Assembly (NCBI RefSeq): GCF_014836715.1
Contig: NZ_JACSQI010000001.1
Coordinates: forward strand, 183,447-247,446
Length of the DNA: 64,000 bases
Origin: Escherichia whittamii
Lineage (GTDB): Bacteria > Pseudomonadota > Gammaproteobacteria > Enterobacterales > Enterobacteriaceae
Reading direction: 5' to 3'
The translations under genes and the position numbers were made by a program. Shown in pieces: positions 43,901 to 52,535 of this stretch. The notes under the pieces were generated by a model. That model searched no databases. It worked only from the letters and a program-made list of their open reading frames with translations, and had not been told where the DNA came from. Position 1 is the stretch's first letter; every line of letters starts with the position of its first letter.

Positions 43901-44614
43901 ATGAATGTTAATTACCTGAGTGATTCAGATCTGGATTTTCTCCAGCATTGTAGTGAGGAGCAGCTGACCAATTTCGCCCGTTTGCTCACCCATAACGAAA
44001 AAGGCAAAACGCGACTCTCCAGCGTTCTGATGCGTAATGAACTGTTCAAATCGATGGAAGGGCATCCCGAGCAGCATCGCCGCAACTGGCAGCTGATTGC
44101 CGGAGAATTACAACATTTTGGCGGCGATAGTATCGCTAACAAACTTCGCGGACACGGCAAGCTGTATCGGGCTATTTTGCTCGACGTCTCAAAACGGCTG
44201 AAGCTGAAAGCCGATAAAGAGATGTCTACCTTTGAAATTGAGCAACAGTTACTGGAACAATTTCTGCGTAATACCTGGAAGAAAATGGACGAGGAACATA
44301 AGCAGGAATTTCTCCAGGCGGTCGATGCCAGAGTCAACGAGCTGGAAGAGCTATTACCGCTGCTGATGAAAGACAAATTGTTGGCAAAAGGTGTGTCGCA
44401 TCTGCTTTCCAGCCAATTGACCCGCATTTTACGCACCCACGCAGCAATGAGCGTGCTTGGGCATGGTTTGCTGCGCGGCGCGGGGCTAGGTGGCCCTGTG
44501 GGCGCGGCATTAAACGGAGTTAAAGCCGTCAGCGGTAGCGCCTATCGCGTCACCATTCCGGCGGTACTGCAAATTGCCTGCCTGCGCCGGATGGTTAGCG
44601 CCACTCAGGTCTGA
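43901..44614 (+). CDS. yaaW: uncharacterised protein YaaW
   Basis: This 237-residue cytosolic protein (UPF0174) has a charged helical first part and a more hydrophobic Gly/Ala-rich C-terminal part (GHGLLRGAGLGGPVGAALNGVKAV, in two halves, about 188-211). Function unknown. The complementary strand carries the debated htgA frame. Confidence 0.88.
   Translation: MNVNYLSDSDLDFLQHCSEEQLTNFARLLTHNEKGKTRLSSVLMRNELFKSMEGHPEQHRRNWQLIAGELQHFGGDSIANKLRGHGKLYRAILLDVSKRLKLKADKEMSTFEIEQQLLEQFLRNTWKKMDEEHKQEFLQAVDARVNELEELLPLLMKDKLLAKGVSHLLSSQLTRILRTHAAMSVLGHGLLRGAGLGGPVGAALNGVKAVSGSAYRVTIPAVLQIACLRRMVSATQV
43912..44427 (-). CDS. htgA: HtgA/MbiA frame antisense to yaaW
   Basis: A frame of 171 codons runs wholly antisense to yaaW. 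Its Met at 44427 falls exactly where K-12 htgA starts relative to yaaW, but it reads about ten codons further than K-12. htgA (mbiA) has been proposed as a recently evolved overlapping orphan gene; it is Ser/Arg/Cys-rich with no domain. Coding status is unproven. Confidence 0.3.
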   Translation of the reverse strand: MRVNWLESRCDTPFANNLSFISSGNSSSSSLTLASTAWRNSCLCSSSIFFQVLRRNCSSNCCSISKVDISLSAFSFSRFETSSKIARYSLPCPRSLLAILSPPKCCNSPAISCQLRRCCSGCPSIDLNSSLRIRTLESRVLPFSLWVSKRAKLVSCSSLQCWRKSRSESLR

Positions 44615-44762
44615 TACCGGATACCGGGGAAAATTTTCATTTTCCCCTCAAAAGATCATAGACACTGCCCCACTGGCTGATTATTATGCCGCGCCCTGAA
44701 ATCACTACAGTTATTCAGGGAAATTATTTCACCATTCATTCAATGATGATTTTTGAGGAATT

Positions 44763-45329
44763 ATGGGCAACACTAAGTTGGCTAATCCGGCACCGCTGGG
44801 CCTGATGGGCTTCGGCATGACCACCATTCTGCTTAACCTGCACAACGTGGGTTATTTCGCTCTGGACGGTATTATTCTTGCCATGGGCATCTTCTACGGC
44901 GGCATCGCGCAAATTTTTGCTGGTCTGCTGGAGTATAAAAAAGGAAACACTTTCGGGTTAACCGCCTTCACCTCTTATGGTTCTTTCTGGCTGACGCTGG
45001 TTGCGATTCTGCTGATGCCGAAACTGGGCCTGACCGATGCACCCAACGCGCAGTTCCTCGGTGTCTACCTGGGTCTGTGGGGCGTGTTTACGCTGTTTAT
45101 GTTCTTCGGCACGCTGAAAGGCGCACGTGTTCTGCAATTCGTATTCTTCAGCCTGACCGTGCTGTTTGCGCTGCTGGCTATCGGTAACATTGCCGGTAAC
45201 GAAGCAATCATCCACTTCGCAGGCTGGATTGGCCTGATCTGCGGTGCCAGCGCAATTTATCTGGCAATGGGTGAAGTGCTGAACGAACAGTTTGGCCGTA
45301 CCGTTCTGCCGATTGGTGAATCCCACTAA
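44763..45329 (+). CDS. satP: acetate/succinate:proton symporter SatP
   Basis: This 188-residue inner-membrane protein of the AceTr (GPR1/FUN34/YaaH) family has six helices and the signature NPAPLGLMGFGMTT (about 8-21). It takes up acetate and succinate. TTGAGGA precedes the ATG. A REP element and a strong terminator follow. Confidence 0.96.
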   Translation: MGNTKLANPAPLGLMGFGMTTILLNLHNVGYFALDGIILAMGIFYGGIAQIFAGLLEYKKGNTFGLTAFTSYGSFWLTLVAILLMPKLGLTDAPNAQFLGVYLGLWGVFTLFMFFGTLKGARVLQFVFFSLTVLFALLAIGNIAGNEAIIHFAGWIGLICGASAIYLAMGEVLNEQFGRTVLPIGESH

Positions 45330-45375
45330 TTGTTTGAGCTCCCCCGGACAGGGGGATATCAGCGTGCGCTTTATT

Positions 45376-45480
45376 CATGCCGGATGCGGCATGAACGCCT
45401 GATCCGGCCTACATAATGATGCAAATTCAATATATTGCAGGAAGATCGTAGGCCTGATAAGCGTAGCGCATCAGGCAGTT
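45376..45480. repeat. REP/BIME between satP and mog
   Basis: Two inverted REP elements (TGCCGGATGCGGCATGAACGCCTGATCCGGCCTAC, in part, and GTAGGCCTGATAAGCGTAGCGCATCAGGC, in part) flank a 40-bp AT-rich spacer between convergent genes. Confidence 0.87.
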
Positions 45481-45500
45481 TTGCGTTTGTCATCAGTCTG

Positions 45501-45526
45501 ATCCCCCCGCCTGGGGGGATTTTTTT
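45501..45526 (+). terminator. satP terminator
   Basis: The stem ATCCCCCC/GGGGGGAT with loop GCCT is followed by six T. Its T run overlaps the stop codon of the convergent mog gene. Confidence 0.9.
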
Positions 45527-46112
45527 ATTCGCTAACTTCGCGTCTTGCGCTCTTCGGTCTGAATGCTGCAACGACTTCCGGTGCCGTTTCAACGTATGGT
45601 CCTTCCAGCAACTGAATGCAGTACGGCACGCTGGCGAAAATGCCATGTACTACGACCTTACCCTCAGCGTCCTTCACCCCTTCCAGTGTCTCTTTGATGG
45701 ACTTCGGCTGACCGGGTAAATTAAGAATCAGTGCCTGCTTACGAATCACCCCTACCTGGCGCGAAAGGATCGCAGTTGGCACAAAATGCAGGCTAATCTG
45801 GCGCATCTGTTCACCAAAGCCCGGCATCTCGCGGTCAGCTACTGCCAGCGTTGCGTCGGGCGTTACGTCACGGCGCGCCGGGCCAGTACCGCCGGTTGTC
45901 AGCACCAGATGGCAACTCATTTCATCCACCAGCTCACACAACGTTTGCTCAATGATCGCCTGCTCATCGGGGATTAAGCGGGTTTCCAGTTCAAACGGCG
46001 TTGTCAGCGCCGATATCAGCCATTCTTCCAGCGCGGGGATGCCTTTATCCTGATAAACGCCGCTGGACGCGCGATCAGAGATGGAAACTAAGCCGATACG
46101 TAAAGTATTCAT
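45525..46112 (-). CDS. mog: molybdopterin adenylyltransferase Mog
   Basis: This 195-residue enzyme adenylates molybdopterin before molybdenum insertion. The MoaB/Mog signature LTTGGTGPARRDVTPDA (about 70-86) is present. I placed the start at ATG 46112; the preceding codon is TTG, not an ATG. It lies downstream of talB on the same strand. Confidence 0.96.
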   Translation of the reverse strand: MNTLRIGLVSISDRASSGVYQDKGIPALEEWLISALTTPFELETRLIPDEQAIIEQTLCELVDEMSCHLVLTTGGTGPARRDVTPDATLAVADREMPGFGEQMRQISLHFVPTAILSRQVGVIRKQALILNLPGQPKSIKETLEGVKDAEGKVVVHGIFASVPYCIQLLEGPYVETAPEVVAAFRPKSARREVSE

Positions 46113-46191
46113 CAAGATTTTTCCGTTTAAACAGTCTCGTTAAACAGAATGATACACTGCGAAGGGAGTGACAGACAGGCTTCAGAAGAGG

Positions 46192-46219
46192 TAGCGTGAC
46201 CGACTTCCCGGTCACGCTA
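46192..46219. terminator. hairpin after talB
   Basis: TAGCGTGACCG and CGGTCACGCTA form an 11-bp perfect stem 8 bp past the talB stop. No T run follows on the minus strand, so partial termination or mRNA end protection is inferred. Confidence 0.6.
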
Positions 46220-46226
46220 AGAATGA

Positions 46227-47180
46227 TTACAGCAGATCGCCGATCATTTTTTCCAGTTTTTCCTGGTCAACAGCAAACTTACGGATACCTTCCGCCAGTT
46301 TATCTACTGCCATTGGGTCCTGGTTGTGCTGCCACAGGAACTCGGACTCGGTGATACGCGCCGGACGCGCTTTCACTTCACCAGTGTAAGACAGTTTACG
46401 TTCGATAGCCCCTTCGCTCTCAGCCAGCTCTTTCAGCAGTGCCGGAGCGATGGTCAGACGGTCGCAGCCTGCCAGTTCCAGAATTTCGCCGATGTTACGG
46501 AAGCTTGCGCCCATAACCACGGTTTCATAACCGTGCTCTTTGTAGTACTGGTAGATTTCAGATACAGAAACCACACCCGGATCTTCTGCTGGAGCGTACT
46601 CTTTCTTATCGGTATTGGCTTTGTACCAGTCAAGAATACGGCCAACAAACGGAGAGATCAGGAACACACCCGCTTCCGCACAAGCACGCGCCTGAGCGAA
46701 GGAGAACAGCAGAGTCAGGTTACAGTTAATGCCTTCTTTTTCCAACTGTTCTGCAGCACGGATACCCTGCCAGGTAGACGCCAGTTTGATCAGAATACGA
46801 TCGTTGCTGATGCCAGCATCGTTGTAGAGTTTGATCAGGCGTTTTGCTTTCGCAATGGATGCTTCAGTGTCATAGGAAAGACGCGCATCAACTTCAGTTG
46901 AGATACGGCCCGGAACCAGTTTCAGAATTTCCAGGCCAATGTTTACTGCCAGTTTGTCGGTCGCGTCCACTACCTGCTGCGCGCGATCGTTGCTCTGCTG
47001 TTTCGCCCATGCGACAGCATCATCAATCAACTTACGGTATTCCGGAATTTGCGCTGCGTTAAGAATGAGAGAAGGGTTGGTTGTGGCATCCTGCGGTTGA
47101 TACAGCTTCATTGCCGCAATGTCCCCAGTGTCGGCCACTACAGTGGTGTACTGACGAAGGGAGGTCAATTTGTCCGTCAT
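46227..47180 (-). CDS. talB: transaldolase B
   Basis: This 317-residue pentose-phosphate enzyme transfers dihydroxyacetone between sedoheptulose-7-phosphate and glyceraldehyde-3-phosphate. The Schiff-base Lys132 lies in [11 protein letters not shown], and the TIM barrel is complete. ATG 47180 gives K-12 length; an upstream in-frame ATG at 47261 is not used in K-12. Confidence 0.97.
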   Translation of the reverse strand: MTDKLTSLRQYTTVVADTGDIAAMKLYQPQDATTNPSLILNAAQIPEYRKLIDDAVAWAKQQSNDRAQQVVDATDKLAVNIGLEILKLVPGRISTEVDARLSYDTEASIAKAKRLIKLYNDAGISNDRILIKLASTWQGIRAAEQLEKEGINCNLTLLFSFAQARACAEAGVFLISPFVGRILDWYKANTDKKEYAPAEDPGVVSVSEIYQYYKEHGYETVVMGASFRNIGEILELAGCDRLTIAPALLKELAESEGAIERKLSYTGEVKARPARITESEFLWQHNQDPMAVDKLAEGIRKFAVDQEKLEKMIGDLL

Positions 47181-47459
47181 GATAGTATTTCTCTTTAAAC
47201 AGCTTGTTAGGGGGATGTAACCGGTCTGCCCTGATGATATCACGACGTAACGACAGCGCAACCGCAGACAAGAGGGTTATCACCAGGCAAGACTGTTTCG
47301 GATTTCTGACACGGCGTTGATATCACCCGCCATTTTTAAACAAAAACTCAAGTATGCTACACAGGCGTTATCTACCAATGCACATCGTATATAATTCTTA
47401 ATCAATTGGTAACGTTTACACAGGAATGTAACCGCGTGCCGGCGACAAGAGGGATACGA

Positions 47460-48890
47460 ATGCCTGATTTTTTCTCTTTTATTAACAACGTACTATGGGG
47501 ATCAGTGATGATCTACCTGCTCTTCGGCGCAGGCTGTTGGTTCACTTTTCGTTCTGGGTTCGTTCAATTTCGCTATATTCGTCAGTTTGGCAAAAGTCTT
47601 AAAAATAGCATTCATCCGCAACGAGGCGGTTTAACCTCTTTCCAATCATTGTGTACCAGTCTCGCCGCGCGCGTCGGCAGCGGCAACCTGGCAGGCGTTG
47701 CGCTGGCCATCACCGCCGGTGGACCGGGTGCTGTTTTCTGGATGTGGGTTGCCGGGTTTATCGGCATGGCGACCTCTTTTGCCGAATGTTCCCTTGCACA
47801 ACTTTATAAAGAACGTGACGTCAATGGGCAGTTTCGCGGCGGACCGGCATGGTATATGGCGCGAGGATTGGGAATGCGCTGGATGGGCGTTCTGTTCGCC
47901 GTCTTTTTGCTCATCGCCTACGGACTGATTTTCAGCGGAGTTCAGGCAAATGCTGTCGCTCACGCGATGAGTTTTGCATTCGATTTCCCCCCGTTAGTAA
48001 CGGGTGTCATTCTCGCCATTTTTACTCTGTTGGCGATAACTCACGGCATTTATGGCGTCGCCCGGCTAATGCAATGGTTTGTCCCTATTATGGCGTTAAT
48101 CTGGGTACTCACCAGCCTGGTCATTTGCGCAATGAATATCGGGCAACTTCCACACGTTATCTGGTCTATTTTTGAAAGTGCCTTTGGCTGGCAGGAAGCG
48201 GCAGGCGGCGCAGCGGGTTATACCCTGAGTCAGGCAATTACTAACGGTTTTCAGCGCAGTATGTTTTCCAATGAAGCGGGGATGGGATCAACACCGAACG
48301 CAGCAGCGGCGGCGGCATCATGGCCACCGCATCCGGCAGCGCAAGGTATTGTCCAGATGATCGGCATCTTTATCGACACGCTAGTCATCTGTACGGCAAG
48401 CGCCATGCTGATATTACTGGCCGGTAACGGCACCACCTATATGCCACAGGAAGGTATCCAACTCATTCAGAAAGCGATGCGTGTATTAATGGGGTCATGG
48501 GGGGCAGAATTTGTCACGATAGTGGTGATTCTATTTGCCTTCAGTTCGATCGTCGCCAACTACATTTATGCCGAAAATAATCTCTTCTTTTTACGGCTGA
48601 ACAACCGGAAAGCTATCTGGAGTCTGCGTATCTGTATCTTTGTTACCGTCATTGGCGGCACCCTCCTGAGCCTTCCTCTGATGTGGCAACTGGCCGATGT
48701 TATTATGGCCTGCATGGCAATCACCAATTTGACCGCGATTTTGCTGCTTTCCCCTGTAGTGCATATCATTGCCAGCGATTATCTGCGCCAACGTAAACTT
48801 GGCGTGCGTCCGGTGTTTGATCCGCTGCGCTACCCGGATATCAGTCAGCAACTGTCCCCTGACGCGTGGGATGATTTGTCGCAGGAGTAA
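47460..48890 (+). CDS. yaaJ: sodium:amino-acid symporter family protein YaaJ
   Basis: This 476-residue inner-membrane protein of the AGCS (alanine/glycine:cation symporter) family has about 11 hydrophobic segments and the family motif RVGSGNLAGVALAITAGGPGAVFWMW (in two parts, about 73-98). Substrate not proven. ATG 47460 gives K-12 length; an upstream frame from 47406 has no ribosome site. It differs from K-12 at more positions than most genes here, mainly in the middle helices. Confidence 0.93.
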   Translation: MPDFFSFINNVLWGSVMIYLLFGAGCWFTFRSGFVQFRYIRQFGKSLKNSIHPQRGGLTSFQSLCTSLAARVGSGNLAGVALAITAGGPGAVFWMWVAGFIGMATSFAECSLAQLYKERDVNGQFRGGPAWYMARGLGMRWMGVLFAVFLLIAYGLIFSGVQANAVAHAMSFAFDFPPLVTGVILAIFTLLAITHGIYGVARLMQWFVPIMALIWVLTSLVICAMNIGQLPHVIWSIFESAFGWQEAAGGAAGYTLSQAITNGFQRSMFSNEAGMGSTPNAAAAAASWPPHPAAQGIVQMIGIFIDTLVICTASAMLILLAGNGTTYMPQEGIQLIQKAMRVLMGSWGAEFVTIVVILFAFSSIVANYIYAENNLFFLRLNNRKAIWSLRICIFVTVIGGTLLSLPLMWQLADVIMACMAITNLTAILLLSPVVHIIASDYLRQRKLGVRPVFDPLRYPDISQQLSPDAWDDLSQE

Positions 48891-48959
48891 TCACAACTAT
48901 CGATCAACTCATCCACTTTTTTTGCTACAGTCGCAGTAAATTTCCTGCAAGGACTGGAT

Positions 48960-49736
48960 ATGTTGATTCTGATTTCACCTGCTAAAACGCTTGATTATCA
49001 AAGCCCTTTGGCCACCACGCGCTACACGTTGCCGGAGCTGTTAGACAACTCCCAACAGCTTATTCACGAAGCGCGGAAGCTAACGCCCCCGCAGATTAGC
49101 ACGCTGATGCGCATCAGCGACAAACTGGCGGGTATCAACGCCGCTCGCTTTCATGACTGGCAGCCAGACTTCACGCCGGAGAATGCCCGGCAGGCGATTC
49201 TGGCGTTCAAAGGCGATGTCTACACCGGTTTGCAGGCCGAAACCTTCAGCGAAGAAGATTTCGCTTTTGCCCAGCAGCATTTGCGTATGCTTTCCGGTTT
49301 GTATGGCGTACTGCGCCCGCTCGATTTAATGCAGCCATATCGTCTGGAGATGGGTATCCGTCTTGAGAACGCCCGGGGCAAAGATCTGTACCAATTCTGG
49401 GGTGATGTGATCACCAACAAACTGAACGAGGCGCTCGAAGCACAAGGCGATCAGGTAGTGATTAACCTGGCGTCAGATGAGTATTTTAAATCAGTGAAAC
49501 CGAAGAAACTGAATGCTGAGATTATCAAGCCGGTGTTCCTCGATGAGAAGAACGGCAAGTTTAAGGTTATTAGCTTCTACGCTAAGAAAGCGCGCGGCCT
49601 GATGAGTCGGTTTATCATTAAAAATCGCCTGACCAAACCAGAGCAACTGACAGGTTTTAACAGCGAAGGTTACTTCTTTGATGAAGCCAGCTCCAGCAAT
49701 GGCGAACTGGTGTTTAAACGCTACGAACTACGTTAA
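48960..49736 (+). CDS. yaaA: peroxide stress protein YaaA
   Basis: This 258-residue DUF328 protein lowers free intracellular iron during hydrogen-peroxide stress and is in the OxyR regulon of K-12. Conserved segments [10 protein letters not shown] (about 4-13), FKGDVYTGL (about 84-92) and the C-terminal [14 protein letters not shown] are present. Ends in a shared terminator with yaaX. Confidence 0.95.
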   Translation: MLILISPAKTLDYQSPLATTRYTLPELLDNSQQLIHEARKLTPPQISTLMRISDKLAGINAARFHDWQPDFTPENARQAILAFKGDVYTGLQAETFSEEDFAFAQQHLRMLSGLYGVLRPLDLMQPYRLEMGIRLENARGKDLYQFWGDVITNKLNEALEAQGDQVVINLASDEYFKSVKPKKLNAEIIKPVFLDEKNGKFKVISFYAKKARGLMSRFIIKNRLTKPEQLTGFNSEGYFFDEASSSNGELVFKRYELR

Positions 49737-49745
49737 GTTTGCGGT

Positions 49746-49770
49746 AAATGCCGGAGGTCATCCGGCATTT
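49746..49770. terminator. bidirectional terminator between yaaA and yaaX
   Basis: AAATGCCGGA and TCCGGCATTT form a 10-bp stem with a 5-base loop and A/T tracts at both ends, between convergent stops. Confidence 0.85.
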
Positions 49771-49774
49771 ATAT

Positions 49775-50101
49775 TTAGCGGTGATGTCTGTCCGGACCAG
49801 GACGATGCTCGCCGCCGTGATCGTTTCGATGATCTCCACGGTGATCATTTCGATGATCATTATACCAATTATGGTGCGGCTGCGATCCGTGTGGGTGCCA
49901 GCGATTGCCTCGCCATTCATAATTTCTATACCACCAGTTATGGTCACGCCAGTAACCGCCATCCCAGTAGAAACCGCGATAATCACGATCGCCAATCTGT
50001 AACTTTACTGATGGCACCAGCATTATTTCCTCTGCCTGCGCTGCCATAGGAGCGACCAGAATCAGGGAAAGTGCGAGTAGGATAGATTGCATCTTTTTCA
50101 C
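49775..50101 (-). CDS. yaaX: secreted His/Asp-rich protein YaaX
   Basis: This 108-residue protein has a signal peptide (ending PMAAQA, about 23) and a tyrosine/tryptophan-rich middle, then a low-complexity tail of DHR/NDH/GDH repeats rich in His, Asn and Asp. K-12 YaaX is about ten residues shorter and has a Pro/Lys-rich tail. Metal binding is plausible from the tail but untested. Confidence 0.85.
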   Translation of the reverse strand: MKKMQSILLALSLILVAPMAAQAEEIMLVPSVKLQIGDRDYRGFYWDGGYWRDHNWWYRNYEWRGNRWHPHGSQPHHNWYNDHRNDHRGDHRNDHGGEHRPGPDRHHR

Positions 50102-50264
50102 AGGTGACTCCTTTTATCATTGCCAGTTATGGGTCGATATCAGGAGCTTACGGTAAAAGAATCCCCGTTGTCATTCTCTACAATTCAAAGAGCTAAGTTA
50201 CCGCATTTATTGAAAATTTCTCCTTTTTTTCTGTCGATTTTTCTCATGTTTTCTCCATAAAAAA

Positions 50265-50293
50265 GCCGAACTGCATAAACGCAAGCCCGGCCA
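50265..50293 (-). terminator. thr operon terminator
   Basis: On the minus strand a GCCGGGCTTGCG...GCAGTTCGGC hairpin is followed by six T, 22 bp past the thrC stop. Confidence 0.75.
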
Positions 50294-50314
50294 TTTTCAG
50301 GAAATTAATGGATT

Positions 50315-51601
50315 CTACTTATGATTCATCATGAGTTTGCGCAACGCGGCAAAATCGGCGGGCAGGTTATGAGAAAGCAGCGGTAATTCGGCTCGTTCTG
50401 CCAGCTCTTTTGGCAGTTCCAACGTTTCACCAAGAATCACTTCCACGCTCTCTTTAAACTTCGCCGGGTGCGCAGTGCCGAGGAACAGGCCATATTCTCC
50501 CGGATGTAGCTGGTCACGCAGCGCACGGTAAGCCACGGCAGCATGCGGTTCCGAGGTATAGCCCAGTGCTTTTAACTCACGCATTGTCTGCTGGGTGGTT
50601 GCATCATCCACCGCCGCATAACCCAACTCCTTCAGTTGCCAGATTTTACGGCGGAACAATTCCTCCACTCGCGGCCAGTTGTTTGGCTGGCTGACATCCA
50701 TCGCATTGGATAATGTCGCCTGGGTAGCTTTAGGCGCCCACTGTCCGTCATGCAAGAAACGCGGCACCGTATCGTTAACGTTAGTAGCCGCGATAAAACG
50801 CTTCACCGGCAGACCGAGTGATTTCGCCAGCAATCCTGCCGTCAAATCGCCGAAGTTTCCGCTCGGCACCGAGACAACCAGCTGATTACGCGCTTCCTGC
50901 GGCAACTGCGCCACAGCTTCAAAGTAATAGCAAATCTGCGCCAGCAAACGACTGATGTTAATAGAGTTAGCAGAGTTCAGCCCCAGCGCCACTTTCAGTT
51001 CTTCATCATCGAATGCCTGTTTAACAAGAGCCTGGCAGGCATCAAAATCGCCGTCGATAGCGACGGTTTCAATATTGCCCCCCAGCGTACAAAACAGTTT
51101 TTCTTGCAGTGGGCTGATTTTGCCATGCGGGTAAAGGATGACCACTTTAACATTCGGTAAACCGTAGAAAGCGTGAGCCACTGCCGCTCCGGTATCACCG
51201 GAAGTCGCCGTCAGAATAGTCACTGGCTTATCGCCCGCAATATGGGTCAGCATTTGCGCCATAAAGCGACCGCCGAAATCTTTAAATGCCAGCGTTGGCC
51301 CGTGGAACAGTTCCAGGCAACCGACATCATTTTCAACTTTGGCAACCGGAGCCGGGAAAGCAAATGCCGCACGCACGCGCTCTTCCAGTACTTCTTGTGG
51401 GATCTCATCGCCAATAAACGCAGAGAGGATCTTCGCGCTGCGAGTGACGAAATCCAGTTTCAGCATCTCATCAATTTCGCTCAGGCTGAATTCCGGTAGT
51501 TCATGAGGGAAAAACAACCCCTGATTTTTGCCCAATCCCTGCGTTACGGCTTGCGCAAAACTGACCTGCTCGTTGTGATCTTTCAGATTGTAGAGTTTCA
51601 T
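50315..51601 (-). CDS. thrC: threonine synthase ThrC
   Basis: This 428-residue PLP enzyme converts O-phosphohomoserine to threonine. The PLP Lys lies in GPTLAFKDFGGRF (Lys107). Its ATG follows the thrB stop directly with no gap, and thrC ends the operon. Confidence 0.98.
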   Translation of the reverse strand: MKLYNLKDHNEQVSFAQAVTQGLGKNQGLFFPHELPEFSLSEIDEMLKLDFVTRSAKILSAFIGDEIPQEVLEERVRAAFAFPAPVAKVENDVGCLELFHGPTLAFKDFGGRFMAQMLTHIAGDKPVTILTATSGDTGAAVAHAFYGLPNVKVVILYPHGKISPLQEKLFCTLGGNIETVAIDGDFDACQALVKQAFDDEELKVALGLNSANSINISRLLAQICYYFEAVAQLPQEARNQLVVSVPSGNFGDLTAGLLAKSLGLPVKRFIAATNVNDTVPRFLHDGQWAPKATQATLSNAMDVSQPNNWPRVEELFRRKIWQLKELGYAAVDDATTQQTMRELKALGYTSEPHAAVAYRALRDQLHPGEYGLFLGTAHPAKFKESVEVILGETLELPKELAERAELPLLSHNLPADFAALRKLMMNHK

Positions 51602-52534
51602 TTAGTTTTCCAGTACTCGTGCGCCCGCCGTATCCAGCCGGCAAATATGAACAAAACCTTCCTGATTTTGCAGGTAGTTCTTACCCAACCAGTCGGCAAC
51701 GCGCTGGGCGGTATCCGGCTTGTCACACAGAGCGAACACGGTCGGCCCGGAGCCGGAGATACCGCTCGCTACCGCGCCGATTTCCGCAACAGCTTGCCGC
51801 GCCTGCCGGAAGCCAGGCAGTAAACGTTCACGGTAAGGTTCAGCGATAACATCTTTCATCAGCTTCGCGGCAAGTTCTGGCTGGCGGGAATAGCAGGCAT
51901 GAATGAAGCCCGCCAGATGTCGCCCGTGAGCAATGCAATCCTGGCGGCGATACTGCGCCGGTAAAATAGCCCGCGCTTCTGCCGTCGAGACTTTAATCCC
52001 CGGATATGCCAGCACCCATAACCACTCATCAAATCCTGGTACCTGCTGGCTGATGATGCCGTTTTCTTCAATCATCAACTGCATACCACCAAGAAAACAC
52101 GGTGCCACGTTGTCGTAATGAATGCTGCCGGAGATACGCCCTTCCAGCTCGCCCATCAAGGCCAGCAGGCGGGTATCATTGAGCGGCTTACCGCAGTGTT
52201 CATTCATCGCTACCAGCGCCGCGACCACTGAACAGGCGCTGGAACCTAAGCCAGAACCGATCGGCATATTCTTTTCCAGGGTCATCGCCACCGGAATTTG
52301 CTTACCCACTTCCTGGCAAAAACGCTCCCAGCACTGATAAACGATATTTTCCTGCGGTTCTGGCGGTAGCTTACCTGCAAACCGTCCAAGATTGTTGAGA
52401 CTGAAGCGCTCTGCTGACTCAACAGTCACTACATCTCCCAGCAAGGAACCATCAACAGGCGCCACCGCCGCCCCGAGCACATCAAACCCGACGCTCATAT
52501 TGGCACTGGAAGCCGGAGCATAAACTTTAACCAT
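51602..52534 (-). CDS. thrB: homoserine kinase ThrB
   Basis: This 310-residue GHMP kinase phosphorylates homoserine. The ATP loop [12 protein letters not shown] (about 90-101) is intact. It begins 1 bp after thrA. Confidence 0.98.
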   Translation of the reverse strand: MVKVYAPASSANMSVGFDVLGAAVAPVDGSLLGDVVTVESAERFSLNNLGRFAGKLPPEPQENIVYQCWERFCQEVGKQIPVAMTLEKNMPIGSGLGSSACSVVAALVAMNEHCGKPLNDTRLLALMGELEGRISGSIHYDNVAPCFLGGMQLMIEENGIISQQVPGFDEWLWVLAYPGIKVSTAEARAILPAQYRRQDCIAHGRHLAGFIHACYSRQPELAAKLMKDVIAEPYRERLLPGFRQARQAVAEIGAVASGISGSGPTVFALCDKPDTAQRVADWLGKNYLQNQEGFVHICRLDTAGARVLEN

Positions 52535-52535
52535 T

